Source: Liolophura sinensis
Lineage: Eukaryota; Mollusca; Polyplacophora; Chitonida; Chitonidae
DNA length: 64,000 nucleotides
Direction of reading: 5' to 3'
Assembly (NCBI RefSeq): GCF_032854445.1
Contig: NC_088298.1
Span: 2,164,160 to 2,228,159, forward strand
Below are positions 12,231 to 23,749 of the stretch, one piece after another (the first letter of the stretch is position 1; each line of letters opens with the position of its first letter). A program made the position numbers and the translations under genes. The notes below the pieces were generated by a model. The model had not been told where the DNA came from. It saw only the letters and a list, made by a program, of their open reading frames with translations, and did not search any database.

Positions 12231-13142
12231 ATATTCATCACCTTCTGCAAGTTTCAAGAAAGGAACGATCCAGCACGGAACTATCCAGTATACAAGGAAC
12301 GATCCAGTGTACAAGGAACGATCCAGTGCGCAAGGAAGGATCCGGTGCACAAGGAACGATCCAGTGCGTAAAGAACGATCCCGTATACAAGTTACAGCAT
12401 CGTCAGCAATATTTTGTCACATAGGAAAAAAAGGCCCAGTCCCTTTTTAACCCTATTCATCACCTTCTGCAAGTTTCAAGCAAGGAACGATCCAGTGCGC
12501 AAGGAACTATCCAGTATACAAGGAACGATCCAGTGTACAAGGAACGATACAGTGTACAAGGAACGATCCGGTGCACAAGGAACGATCCGGTGCACAAGGA
12601 ACGATCCAGTGCGTAAAGAACGATCCCGTATACAAGTTACAGCATCGTCAGCAATATTTTGTCACATAGGAAAAAAAGGCCCAGTCCCTTTTTAACCCTA
12701 TTCATCACCTTCTGCAAGTTTCAAGCAAGGAACGATCCAGTGCGCAAGGAACTATCCAGTATACAAGGAACGATCCAGTGTACAAGGAACGATACAGTGT
12801 ACAAGGAACGATCCAGTGCGTAAAGAACGATCCCGTATACAAGTTACAGCATCGTCAGCAATATTTTGTCACACAGGGAAAAAAGGCCCAGTCCCTTTTT
12901 AACCCTATTCATCACCTTCTGCAAGTTTCAAGCAAGGAACGATCCAGTGCGCAAGGAACTATCCAGTATACATGGAACGATCCAGTGTACAAGGAACGAT
13001 ACAGTGTACAAGGAACGATCCAGTGTACAAGGAAGGGTCCAGTGCACAAGGAACGATCCGGTGCACAAGGAACAATCCAGTGCGCAAAGAACGATCCCGT
13101 ATACAAGTTACAGCATCGTCAGCAATATTTTGTCCCACAAGA
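12231..13142. repeat. Nested minisatellite: 19-bp units inside ~205-245-bp blocks
   Basis: Four blocks starting ATTCATCACCTTCTGCAAGT (12232, 12455, 12700 and 12907 or so). Each contains 6-9 units of a 19-bp repeat (AAGGAACGATCCAGTGTAC and variants) and ends with a unique spacer (GTTACAGCATCGTCAGCAAT, TTTTTGTCACATAGG-like, GGCCCAGTCCCTTTTTAAC). Blocks differ in length through the number of 19-mers. Confidence 0.93.
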
Positions 13143-13144
13143 AA

Positions 13145-14062
13145 AAGTACGGTCACATAAGCAACTTTAAATATACGGTCCCACTAAATGGATATAATTC
13201 TATTAAAAATGTCCAGTCCCTCTAGCATCTATGGTACATGCTGTACTATTTGATGTGGGCATGGTCCCATATAGAAAGCGTACACTTGTATGAGGCCATA
13301 GAAAGGTTACGGTTCCATAGAAAGTGTACGGTCCCAGGTAGAAAGACTACTATCCAATCGAATGGGTATAGCCCCATAGTAAAGGTGCTGACCAATAAAA
13401 GGGTGTGGAATCAATGAAAAGATAAGGAATTACCATCCTAAAACATGGTACTGTCCCTTAGATGCTGGGTGCATATTCCTGTTAGTGGTAAGCTGTGTGT
13501 CATATGGTAGCAAGTTCTGCAGGGAGCACACCAAAAATCTCCCTTGAAGCACTTAGTCACAGCTAACTCATTTTTCAAACTTTGTCGCATCATATTCAAA
13601 ACTTTTAGTTACAACACAAGTCTATCAAAACATGTCTGCAACGGTAAACTCCCCAAGGATGTCACCCATATTTTGTTGCAGAATATATATAACTTCATGG
13701 AATTTAACCAATATACGTATATACCCAAATCTCTTTGCAAACGTAAAACTCTCGTGAGATTAAACACAAAAAGTGCAGTTCAATGAACAGTTAGATACAT
13801 ATGTCATGGGAGAGACAAATAGGCTTAATAATTGAAGATACAATCAGAATGGACATACGCAATATGCATTTCACCTTTTAAAAAGTTTCCAAAAACAACA
13901 ACAACGAAACATAGAATATAAGAAAGGGTACGATCTCACCCAAGTAAATCCAAATCAAAATGACACGACGCCATAGAAACATTACGTCGATGACTCATAG
14001 AATGTCTACGGCATGTACATCAATGTCAACGGGTCTTATGTATGTTTGCTTGGGGGGGTTTC
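13145..14062. other. Decayed repeat, then unrecognised sequence
   Basis: From 13145 to about 13430 recurring CGGTCCCATAGAAAG-like words (13290-13340 especially) suggest an old minisatellite of about 20 bp. Beyond that nothing. Confidence 0.45.
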
Positions 14063-14179
14063 ATTTATTTATAGATTTGATTGGTGTTTAACGCCGTACT
14101 CAAGAGGATTTCACTTATACGACGGCGGTCAGCACTAATTTATGGTGGGAGGAAACTGTACAGAGCACGGGGGAATCCG
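14063..14179 (-). mobile_element. SINE type A fragment
   Basis: Tail to GTACAGAGCACGGGGGAATC; joined to a type C fragment. Confidence 0.85.
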
Positions 14180-14250
14180 CTTGGGGTTTTACGTCGCACT
14201 TTTAATTAACCATGTTTCAGTCGTATGACGACGAGGAGTCATTAGGAAAG
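14180..14250 (-). mobile_element. SINE type C 3' fragment
   Basis: CTTGGGGTTTTACGTCGCAC then CGTATGACGACGAGGAGTCA; directly follows a type A fragment. Confidence 0.8.
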
Positions 14251-14537
14251 GGTTGGTGGAGTTTCACGTTTAGTCATCATACATGAACACCAAAATTGTT
14301 TCAATCGGCAAAACTGTCATTATTTTTAAATTTTAAGAAGAAAGAACAACAGAAGCTAAAGTTTATATTGCAAACATAAAACTTGTTGGTCACATTGTTG
14401 CTATAGACGTCCACATGTTTTCTTTGTGTCACATACCCTCTCACGTGCTGTCATGCTGGGACACTTGTCAGCTGTTGTGACAATCTTCTAAACTATGTGT
14501 TTATGTATCAAAATATAGCTGAAATGACCACAGAAAC

Positions 14538-14744
14538 GTGTACCCCTCTAGCAATTTCCCCGACTACCCATGGCTAGCTGTCACAGATTTAACAACTTCA
14601 GCCAGAGCGTGTAGGGAGCTTGACCCCAAGAGACAAAAGCTTGAACAGCTGGCGCGGGACGCAGGGCCGGCGAGGTACCATGCTCTCTGCGAGGTCCGCA
14701 ATGGATATTTTAACTACGTACACAAGGGCTATGTACAACGTTGA
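14538..14744 (+). CDS. Short coding-like frame, unidentified
   Basis: Plus-strand 68-codon frame whose second half (CRELDPKRQKLEQLARDAGP, ARYHALCEVRNGYFNYV) looks protein-like. AACAACTTCAG just before CCAGAGCG could be an acceptor. No donor or homologue recognised. Confidence 0.22.
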   Translation: MYPSSNFPDYPWLAVTDLTTSARACRELDPKRQKLEQLARDAGPARYHALCEVRNGYFNYVHKGYVQR

Positions 14745-15213
14745 CTGTATGCAACCAGTTGCCAGTAAATACGCCTCGAACAACACGCCGGTATCATGTG
14801 TAGACAGCATGTGAACTTGCTGAGAGAATGAAGTCAAACTTAAGATACGTAAAGTCTGTGTTATACTTGGATAGAAAGCAAGATGCGGCACAAACATTAT
14901 ACATGCGTCTTATAGATCGACTATTAGAAGATATATATGTGGTCACACGTTTTTGAGTATGAGTCTATGCTATAGTCACATGTCACTGAGTGCAACTGCG
15001 TCAATACTCTAGATATAGTAGATATAGCTAGAGACTCTGTGAAAACAGGAAGTCTGATGCTTTAGCTAGTACTATCCGCGTACATATATTTGCCCCTATC
15101 CACGTGTTCAGCACTGTACGTTGAAATAAATACTACAGATCATTTACTGCTTCAAGCCTGTAAGCCGACCTATTATACAGCTGGCTAATTATATCGATGT
15201 GCCTGGCTCCGTA

Positions 15214-15216
<3 letters not shown>

Positions 15217-15260
<44 letters not shown>
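15217..15260. repeat. (TA)n microsatellite
   Basis: About 22 uninterrupted TA units. Confidence 0.97.
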
Positions 15261-15263
<3 letters not shown>

Positions 15264-15455
15264 GACACATTTCTTTACTATGGAAGGCTATTATACATAT
15301 GGCCGTTTTTAACAAGAGCCAGTGCAGAAGAAATACCGAGTTGACTTGCCTGTAAATGTTTTACTGTCGTAGTCGCCGTCCACGTGGTCTCATGACTGTA
15401 GTCCGCCACCGGTAAAGTCCCTAAAGTCCCGCAGTCCGCCGTGAAGAAGTACGGT

Positions 15456-15608
15456 ATGTCAACAGAAATGTCCGCCCGCTATCTGCGACCATCCTCGGAG
15501 GGGGATGACCGGGAAGTGTAGGGCATATGACCGTACAACCGAGAGCTGGAGCAGCTGCGACAAGCTAAACGTAAGCTAAATGCGAGGCGTCTGAGCCAGT
15601 CAACCTAG
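15456..15608 (+). pseudogene. Coding-like fragment with stops, unidentified
   Basis: One plus-strand frame reads MSTEMSARYLRPSSEGDDRE, then V-stop-GI-stop, then PYNRELEQLRQAKRKLNARR. It is GC-rich against an AT-rich background, and the second part looks like a basic coiled coil. Two stops three codons apart suggest a broken exon or a chance resemblance. Not recognised. Confidence 0.25.
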
Positions 15609-15869
15609 TTCACGCCACGATATATGATGACGACTCGGCGCGCTTCCGTGGGGGATTTATTTGAATATCCCGCTGTATTGTGATGTGGGGCCAGATGCGG
15701 CATGGAGGGGTAAGGCAGGCCATGGGGAGAAAGGGGAGAGGGGAGGTTCAGGGGTCACTGGGTGACGAGGGCAAACATGAGGACACTCCCCCTTTGGGCG
15801 GAAGTGGTCTGTAGCCTAATGAACGTCTTAGGGATTTCAAATGTATATAACCGACACTTAACCAGTTCA

Positions 15870-15956
15870 TTACTTATTTATTTCTTTATTTCTTTGACTA
15901 TTTGGAAACCCACGATCATCCCACATGTTGCCGACAGACCTTCTCACGTACGGCCA
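15870..15956 (-). mobile_element. SINE type A fragment with internal deletion
   Basis: TTATTTATTTCTTTATTTCT tail joined directly to GGAAACCCACGATCATCCCA; the segment between is deleted. Confidence 0.7.
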
Positions 15957-16106
15957 ATTCACCATTTAAGAATTATATAAATAATTTTAATAGTATGACA
16001 TCGATACGGTAGTGTCGTTGAAGAATAGTAACCCAATATTGTGATGTAAATAAGTGTACTTGACGAATGTACTGTGTGAACCAATTAATGTCATGGTATG
16101 AATACC

Positions 16107-16353
16107 TGTGCTTGTGGTTACCATGCTAGCGCAGCGTAATGACCCAGGAGCCTCTCACCAGTGCGGTCGCTGTTGATTCTAGTCCAGCTCATGCTGGCTT
16201 ACTGTACACGTGGGAAAGTCTGACAGCAACCTGCGGATGGTCGTGGGTTTCCCCTGGACCCGGCCCGATTTCTTCCCACCACAATGCTGGCTGTCATCCC
16301 ATAATTGAAATATTCCTGAGCACGGCGTAGAACACCAAGTAAATAAATAAATA
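16107..16353 (+). mobile_element. SINE type A, near full length
   Basis: GCTAGCGCAGCGTAATGACC through GGCGTAGAACACCAAGTAAA; B-box mutated (GTTGATTCTAGTCC). Confidence 0.9.
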
Positions 16354-16607
16354 CATGTGGTTAAGAAATAGGGTATACATGTAACCTATTCTATATGAAT
16401 ATTTGTACTCGGCCACGGATGTACAGGGACAATATTTGACGCAGTGCACGTGTGAGTCTGAGATTGCCATCAATCGAATAATGACTGTTATCAAAAGACA
16501 TAACCTTTTTGTTCTTTTCCTCTTCAAAAAAGACAGCGCTGTACAATATATTAATGCATACAGTAACTAGATGATATTGAACCTGTAGGTGAGGAACTGA
16601 ACGATCG

Positions 16608-16856
16608 GGAGCCTCCGTGGCCGAGGAGGTTAGCACGTCAGCGCGGAGCAATGACTCAAGGGCCACTCACCAATGTGGTCGCTGTGAGTTCGAGTCCTGC
16701 TCATCCTTGTTTCCTCCCCGATCGTACGTGGGAAGGTCTTTCAGCAACCCGCGGATGGTCGTGGGTTTTCCCCGGGCTCTGTCCAGTTTCTTCTCACCAT
16801 AATGCTGACCGCCGTCGTATAAGTGAAATATTCTGAAGTACCAATAAGTAAATAAC
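16608..16856 (+). mobile_element. SINE type A, full length, diverged
   Basis: GGAGCCTCCGTGGCCGAGGA head, GTGAGTTCGAGTCCTGC B-box, full body; short tail. Confidence 0.92.
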
Positions 16857-17695
16857 TGAAAAATGTTGTCGTGGTGTGTGAACAAAATTTCAGGAGCGAT
16901 AACATCGGATTTAAAAATGTAAGAAAATAATATGATTACATTTAACGGACGAGTTAACCGATGAGTCAACAGAGACGTGCACACATAGGCCAATAGCTGC
17001 CGAACGAGGAAAAATTAAATAGAGAACTAGTCGAGTCATCCAGGGAGATGGATTCGAACCCGGGACCTCAGGGTCAAAGGCTCTTCGCCTTCATGGGTGA
17101 ACGGAATGTATTTCTAGGCTAAGAGTGACTTTAGTACTGTGCTGTGAGACAAATCAGGCATGGCGCTGTGGTGGAGGGAGAGTAAGATGTTTTATAAGAA
17201 TTCAGACTTTTCGGCTTAACTGGTGAAATTATCATACCTCATACAAGCCTATTACAAAACAAGCATGTTTTATTTGCACTGACTAAATGCATGGTATTCT
17301 ACTTACAACTGGCTTACAGGCCACATTCTTTTGTAACATTAACTTTTCAGTCTGGCGCGCCCGAGGGAAAAGCTAGCAGATGGCTTATGAGCATGCGCAT
17401 ACCTCGTCTGCATACCGGAAGTAGCTCATTGCCGCAGTCTGAGGAATCAAGATGAATACAGGCCGAGCAAACAAAGAAATTCCAACAATAGCTTGAAAAT
17501 TCCAGTGGTCGGTAAAAATGCATGGTGATTAATCTCACCAAAACTGAACAGGATGTAGAGCTACCTAGAAGTTCTACTTATACAATTGTATGTTTAGATT
17601 TACCTTTGGAATTGTCATTGAGGACAGGGGTGGCGGTGTTTAGACTGTGGGCGAGGAGTGGAGGCAGCTGCTGGGATTTTAAGAGTGTATCATGT
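16857..17695. other. Mostly unrecognised; one tRNA-like remnant
   Basis: GAGATGGATTCGAACCCGGG at 17047 is a reversed B-box-type motif similar to 22510; it is too isolated for a tRNA gene. Nothing else. Confidence 0.4.
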
Positions 17696-17697
17696 AT

Positions 17698-18028
17698 GCT
17701 CGGGGTTTAACGTCGTACGTAACAATTTTTCAGTCACGTGACAACAAGGAGTCATTAGGTGTTTGTACATATATACTGTGAACGTCTTCTTGTGGCAAGG
17801 CGAATCCATATAGACAGAGTTCTAGCTGTAGTTGCTTAAGCATCAGGCCGAAGACACCTTACATGACACCCCATCCAGTCACATTATACTGAAACAGGAC
17901 AAGTCGTGTCTCCTTGTTCTGGCGCTCTTGTTGAGCATCAGGCGAAGCAGCAAACAAGTAGCATTTTTAAAGTCTTTGGTATGATTCAAACCGGTTTTGA
18001 TCCCAGGTCTCCTGAATTCAACAGTAAG
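17698..18028 (-). mobile_element. SINE type C, full length
   Basis: Plus strand: GCTCGGGGTTTAACGTCGTA (3' end), GACAACAAGGAGTCATTAGG, GAAGACACCTTACATGACAC, and the head with TTTTGATCCCAGGTCTCC. Confidence 0.88.
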
Positions 18029-18453
18029 TCATTGTAATGTCTCTGAATAGATCAGTCGAATTTTCTCAGCAAACCTATGTAACACTTATAACGAAACGAA
18101 AGAAAGGATCCGTTTTCTGAAGCAACATACTCGTCACAAAACTAAGGGTATACCTCAAGTTTATACTAGACATGGCAAATTTGTCTACTTGGCCCCGGAA
18201 TCACCAAGCAATCTTAGACTTAAGTCAAAGTTTCAAATCGCTGGAAAAGTGTTATTTCCCATCTAACAAGGTCAAAATATTGCTTGAAAATGTAAATTCT
18301 GGGTAAGTTAATGTAGAATAATGGAAAGGGAACATACCAAATACAATGATTAACATTTTGACTTAAGTCTAAAATCGATTCTTGACCCCCGTGCCCGAGT
18401 ACATGTAGTTTTGGCTGCGTATAAATTACATGCTCCAGTGCTCGATGGGGGTA

Positions 18454-18698
18454 CACTGAAAAAAAGCTGAACAGACAATCTGTCGTCTTTGTGACGACAG
18501 AGTGTATTCTCTTACTGCACCAGATTGTTCTGTTAAATATAACACGCATATTCTGTGAAGCCTACATAAAGATTCTATTAGACTAACAGGATATTGTGTT
18601 GAATGTGACAGAATACTGTGCTATAATAACAGAATGCATTCTAACATCACTTAGACAACAGACTTTCTGTTCAGATTAACACATTGATATTTTGAGTG
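18454..18698. mobile_element. TA-flanked MITE, diverged copy
   Basis: Flanked by TA (18452-18453 and 18699-18700). Left CACTGAAAAAAAGCTGAACA, right CAACAGACTTTCTGTTCAGA and ATATTTTGAGTG, matching the ends of 31814-32111. Confidence 0.65.
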
Positions 18699-19136
18699 TA
18701 GAGTTACCTAAGTTATGGCAAGTTATCCACGAAAAAGCGACACGTGGAAGACAGGTGTATTCGTGGAAGACAGGTGACATTCAACGGGCACTGGGTGCGC
18801 TGACGGTCCTACAAATGCCGCCAACCGGTCACGCCCCCAAGGATAATGAGAGCCGGGAAATTTACAAATTTCCTGTCCGAGGTCGGGATTGAACTCGTGC
18901 TTGTGTGTCATGTTTATATGAGTCCTACACATCACTCACGAAGCCATGTACGTCCCGCTACCTTGTTAAGTGAAATGTTTTCCTTGTCAACAAATGACCA
19001 TGTAATTTGTGTTTGATGAGTGTTTACGGGTAAATGTACGAAAATCGGACGAAATGAACGATCGTACGAGCTATCGTACTGAGAACCAATCAAAAGTTAT
19101 CAATCATCACCGCCATACGCTGTTCACGTGAACCAG

Positions 19137-20245
19137 CCCCCCCCCCCCCCCTCCCAATGTTGTTATCACTCTCAGTCAGTGACAGTTATTACTTATACGA
19201 TAGGTAACGGTTTGCATGTTTGTGTGTTTACACAGATGTTTAACTGTCAGCCGTGTCGATATGGAGATTATCCCACGTGACAAATTTCAAAATGGCGCCG
19301 ACCATTGCACGTGCAGTGTCCAAGGAAACTTGGCACTGATCACGTGACCTCCATCCTCCAAGCGCTCTTCCATGTCATTTGACTCAATCACGGAGAAGTC
19401 ACGCGATCCGTAATCGTTGGTATGTTCGCCGTTAATATTCATATATGACTGACAGATAGGACAGCGTGTAAAATGTAAGCATGTGAAATGTGGGTCAAAT
19501 GCAGGGAGCAATAACCGTTTATGGCTCTGCTTTTAATTTCTACGAGTTTGGGAATGGGGGCGATTGGTGTGTGTGTGTGAGAGGGGGGAGGGGAGGTGGA
19601 GCGGGGGGGGGGGGGGGTAGAACGACCAGTGAGTCCTGTGACGATAAAACTACACAGGATCAATATTTCGAATTAATGATATATGAGAGAAGAGGGAGGG
19701 GGTCATGATAGTTTTTATTTGTTTATGATCTAGCCGACGAGACTTGTCAAGAAGTGACAGCAACTAAAAACTTATAAATTTATTGTTTGTGTAACATATA
19801 TATTAAGTTCTAAAAAATTTAGGGCCTTTACAGCCTGACTTGTGGCGCATAAGTATGTTGTCGAGTAAACAGAGGCATGGTAATTGCACATGCGCGTTTT
19901 GGTTCCGGTAATGTTTGAATTTATAGGCAAAAAACACGAAATAAATTCAGCGTCACAGACTTTTCTTTTTTTTTTTTGCTCTGAACCATTCTGTTACGAT
20001 ACGACTATTTGTTTACATACAGTTCTGAACAAAGATTATACAATTTCACACAAATAAAATTTAAAACTTTTTATGACGTCAACGACGCCCAATAATTTAA
20101 ATATGGTCCATAAAAACTCCACTTAGATCTCCCATGTCTTTAAATAAAAGTTTTATTCACAAATGACGGTATTTTGGGACACAACGTGTTCTGATAATAA
20201 CGATGTATCTCTGCTGTCCTTTATACTTTAATAAGTATATCCTCT
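19137..20245. other. Homopolymer runs, no gene
   Basis: C-run at 19137-19152, G-rich run at 19577-19617 and T-run at 19968-19978. No supported coding sequence. Confidence 0.45.
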
Positions 20246-20248
20246 TAG

Positions 20249-20609
20249 ACCGGCCGGGATAGCACAGTTGATAGAGCGTCCGCTTCGGGAACAGGATCAA
20301 TCCTTGATCGAGTCACACCTCTTTTAAGACTTTAAAAGAGGAAGTTGTAACCTCCTCGCGTGGCCTTCAGCATGAAGGGGATAGTGCAACGACTGGTGGA
20401 CCCATATCAGTATAATGGCCCGGGTGGAGCGGCTTACTTGCCTTCGGTAAGTCGTCTCAGTGAAGCAGCACTAAAATAAAAGAGCGGTGGAAATCCATCC
20501 TGCAACAAGGAGGCACATACACGTACATGCACCCTAAGGATTCCTTCGTCGTCATATGACTGAAAAATTGTTGAGTACGACGTTAAACCCCAAGCACTCA
20601 CTCACTCAC
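20249..20609 (+). mobile_element. SINE type B, full length, CACTCA tail
   Basis: tRNA-like head (CCGGCCGGGATAGCACAGTT with A-box, CCTTGATCGAGTCACAC at the B-box position), body (CTTCGGTAAGTCGTCTCAGT), 3' end (GTCGTCATATGACTGAAAAA, GACGTTAAACCCCAAGCACT) and (CACT)n. A second copy is at 53650-53976. Confidence 0.9.
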
Positions 20610-20611
20610 GC

Positions 20612-21145
20612 TTAGAATTTTGCTCAGAGTGGGATCTTACGATCAATGTGTGTGTAAGATCTACCTCTTGTGTAACAGAGATATATAAACTCTACTCAAG
20701 ATATTAATGGGAAGATTGTAAATGGATGCCATGCAGAGGGCACCTAAAGCAAGTCGCTCTATGCCACGTATACTTTTGTTCTTGATGTCTTCAACACTTC
20801 ATTCTTACTGTTTATAGTCGTGCTCGTAGAGCAAAGCGGTAGTTCACAGTATTAACATTAGATTACAGTAACAGTAGAAACTGGTGTATAATTACACATC
20901 TCAGAGGCGACTAATAATGTTACCTATCGCGTACCATTTCCCGTCATGAAGATTCGGGTCCAAGCCGGATAACCGTTGTTGTTTTGTAGTACATAAACAC
21001 TACGTCACCAGTTCGCTCACAAATCGTCACAGCAAAGACAATAATGAAGAAATTTACTACACCGTCTAGGTCCAAATTACTTTAGGTGGGAAATGTGCCT
21101 CATTACAAATATAAGATATGGTATGTATGTGTAATTGTTTGGAGC
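20612..21145. other. Nothing recognised
   Basis: No coding signal or element identified. Confidence 0.4.
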
Positions 21146-21147
21146 TA

Positions 21148-21475
21148 AACATCGTACTTAGTTGTTCAGTCATATGGCGACGAGGAGTCATTAGGAGTTT
21201 GTACATATATCGTGTCTTCTTTTGGCAAGGTGAGTCCATGTTGCCAAAGTGTTGCCGCCACTGAAGTAACGCGCCAAAGACACCGCCAAGTCACATTATA
21301 CCGACACCGAGCCAATCAGTCATGTTTCCTTGCTCTAACCTCTAAAGAGGCTGAGCGCCGAGCGAGGTCGCAGTAAGTATCGTTTTAAAGTCTTTGGTAA
21401 CGCCCGACCCGTGTTTGATCCCAGGTCTTCCGACTTCGGGGCGGACGCCTTGACATTAGGCCACCGAAGTGGGCT
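21148..21475 (-). mobile_element. SINE type C
   Basis: Plus strand shows GGAGCTAAACATCGTACTTA, CATATGGCGACGAGGAGTCA, CTTGCTCTAACCTCTAAAGA and, at the head, GTTTGATCCCAGGTCTTC. Full-length, minus strand. Confidence 0.85.
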
Positions 21476-23355
21476 CTCTTTAGCATGGTAAAACTTGCGA
21501 CTGGGCCTGTGTCTTTCCCTTGCACGTATGCTATAGGTCTGCACTATATGCTAACAACCGTTATATCTAGACACAGCCCAAAGTGTTAACTTCGTTATTT
21601 TAAATCTGATCAATAAAATGTGTGAAATCTTGCACACATCCAGTAGTAGAATGAATAAATGTGCTGAGTTGAGGCACGCGCATGCTTTTACCTACAGTAT
21701 CTTGAACAACCATATAATAATACACGTAGAACAATCTTCACATCTATCCATAAAAAAAAAACATGTAAGCTATTCAGCTACCGTATCGATCACCAATATG
21801 AATGCGAACAGAACGTGAGACACGGGACTTCATATCAGTCATTGATCAGGTAATGTTCGTGATTAGACAAAGTACAGCCTTTGGTGGCGTTGATAATAGC
21901 CCTAGTGCCGTCTGAGACTGATAACGAATAATCTCTTTGATCAAACAAGGGTTCGAGGCAGTGCACCGTCGGTTCAAGAACGAATTAGAATGTTTTAGTG
22001 TGATAAGCAGCTGTCTGTTTACATTAGTGTGTTTACTTATTTATGCTTGGTAGTATGCGTTAAGTTATTTCGCTGCGAGATCAATTTTTCTTTGGAATTA
22101 TTGTGTAAGGTCAGACTCAGGAGTGTTTTATTTATAAATGCCAATGCGGCCAATGAATACTATGGTTGGAGAAAACCATCGGCTATTGGCATGTTGTACG
22201 GCGAACTTTTCCACGTGTGACACATGGCATATTATTGCAAGGCAATTGGTCTCCAGCGAACTTCATGCAAGACTTCACACAAGGGAATTTTAAAATTTTC
22301 ACTCTCCGAAACTGGTGTCGAACACACGTTTCTCGTTACCAGGCGATTAAAAGATAAGCACCTGAAACACTCGACCACCAGCCGCACCACTGCAAAACTA
22401 ATGGATATAGCAAAACGTAACGGAAAGAGTCCATGGAAAAACTTCGTGCCTCGCTAATATGTCAACCATGTCAACAATCAACCATAACATTAACGCTGGG
22501 TTAAGCAGCGGGAGATGGATTCGAACCCTCCATGGTCTGGGGGCTTATTGACCCGACCCCGAGATAAAGGTAGCTCTTTAAGTTACAGAACCAGGAAACT
22601 TAATAATTTCATAGAATAATTTGTTTAACTTACTTCAACGTGTCATATACATTTTTGTTTTGTTTTTTCTAGCTCTCTATTTAAAATATTCATTTATACG
22701 TGTGGCATAACTTACCAAAACACAGCTATTTTTTGGTCAGATAGTGACACAGTTACAGCTTCTATAGATGTACATAGTACCGTGAGCATGATCCACTGCC
22801 GTAACAACCAATCAGAATTCGAAGCACGAACTGTCGTCTGCTTTTAATCAGTCTCGCTGTTTATCTCGAGATTTCCTTGTTCCCGAACGTGATCCCGCAA
22901 GCACGCGGATCGTCCTGGGGACCCATTGTCATCGTTTATTTGTATGAAATCTCTTTGGATTATAGCGAAACTGTTATAAGCTAAACGGGCGATCTCGTTA
23001 CGACACAGGAACAAACAACTGTTCAAAAACTCAATTTAAAATGCTTTCCGAATCTCCTCTCAGTAGGCAGACTGTATGTGCCATGATGTGCAGACAACGT
23101 CTTGTGCAACTCCTGCTTAAGGTAGGTCGCTTGTCTGTTTGATTTTGGAGGCAGACGGGTTTAGAATTACAACAGCCACTTACAGTTATGTTTGCACGAA
23201 GACGGCACTACAGAATAGCATTAGAGTGAATTAATGAATGATTGACTGATTGGTGTCTAACGCCACAGAGACAGTATTTTAGACATATCCTAGGGAGACA
23301 TTTTGGAACCATGAAATAGTTCATCGTGGGAATGATACGATCAAAAATAAACAAA
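21476..23355. other. No confident feature
   Basis: A tRNA-like GAGATGGATTCGAACCCTCC at 22510 (SINE remnant, compare 17052) and two short open frames (22224-22457 plus, 22844-23026 minus). The second (minus; NEIARLAYNSFAIIQRDF) is coding-like, but neither has splice support. Confidence 0.35.
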
Positions 23356-23360
23356 TAGGA

Positions 23361-23505
23361 AACATGGCCCAGTCTCACAAAGCGGCGTACAACATTTTCT
23401 GATCGTACATTTGTCGTACGATGTTTGGAACATACGTCACTATTACCGTACCATTTTATCTATATGTGCGATAATCGTACATGTACGACATCTTTGAGAA
23501 AATGG
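23361..23505. other. Possible short inverted-repeat element
   Basis: CCCAGTCTCACAAAG at one end and CATCTTTGAGAAAATGG at the other are imperfect inverted repeats. In between lie several GTACGA/TCGTAC palindromes (TGATCGTACATTTGTCGTAC). Could be a small MITE; ends not proven. Confidence 0.35.
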
Positions 23506-23749
23506 ATCCAGAACCTTTAAAACCAGTTAAGTACAAATAAATCTGAGATAAAATTCTAAAGCACAAAAGGCACGGATTGTATATAATACTCCAGTATGTT
23601 CCAAAATATGTTTTTAAATTTTTAACTACAGCGTCGCCATGCAGCAAGACTGTCAAATAATTGTCCTGTGTGCAAAACTCCCGCCAAACAGCGGCAAATA
23701 AGGCTAAGAGCCCATCAAGGGCAAAAAAACTACGTCTCCTGGACAAGCA

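Noticed and set aside
12231-13142. CRISPR-like array
   Set aside because: Units are contiguous or near-identical without unique spacers, in a eukaryotic repeat-rich context.
17040-17075. tRNA gene (GATTCGAACCCGGG)
   Set aside because: Only a B-box-like half is present, no cloverleaf around it; the same phrase at 22510 points to a SINE remnant.
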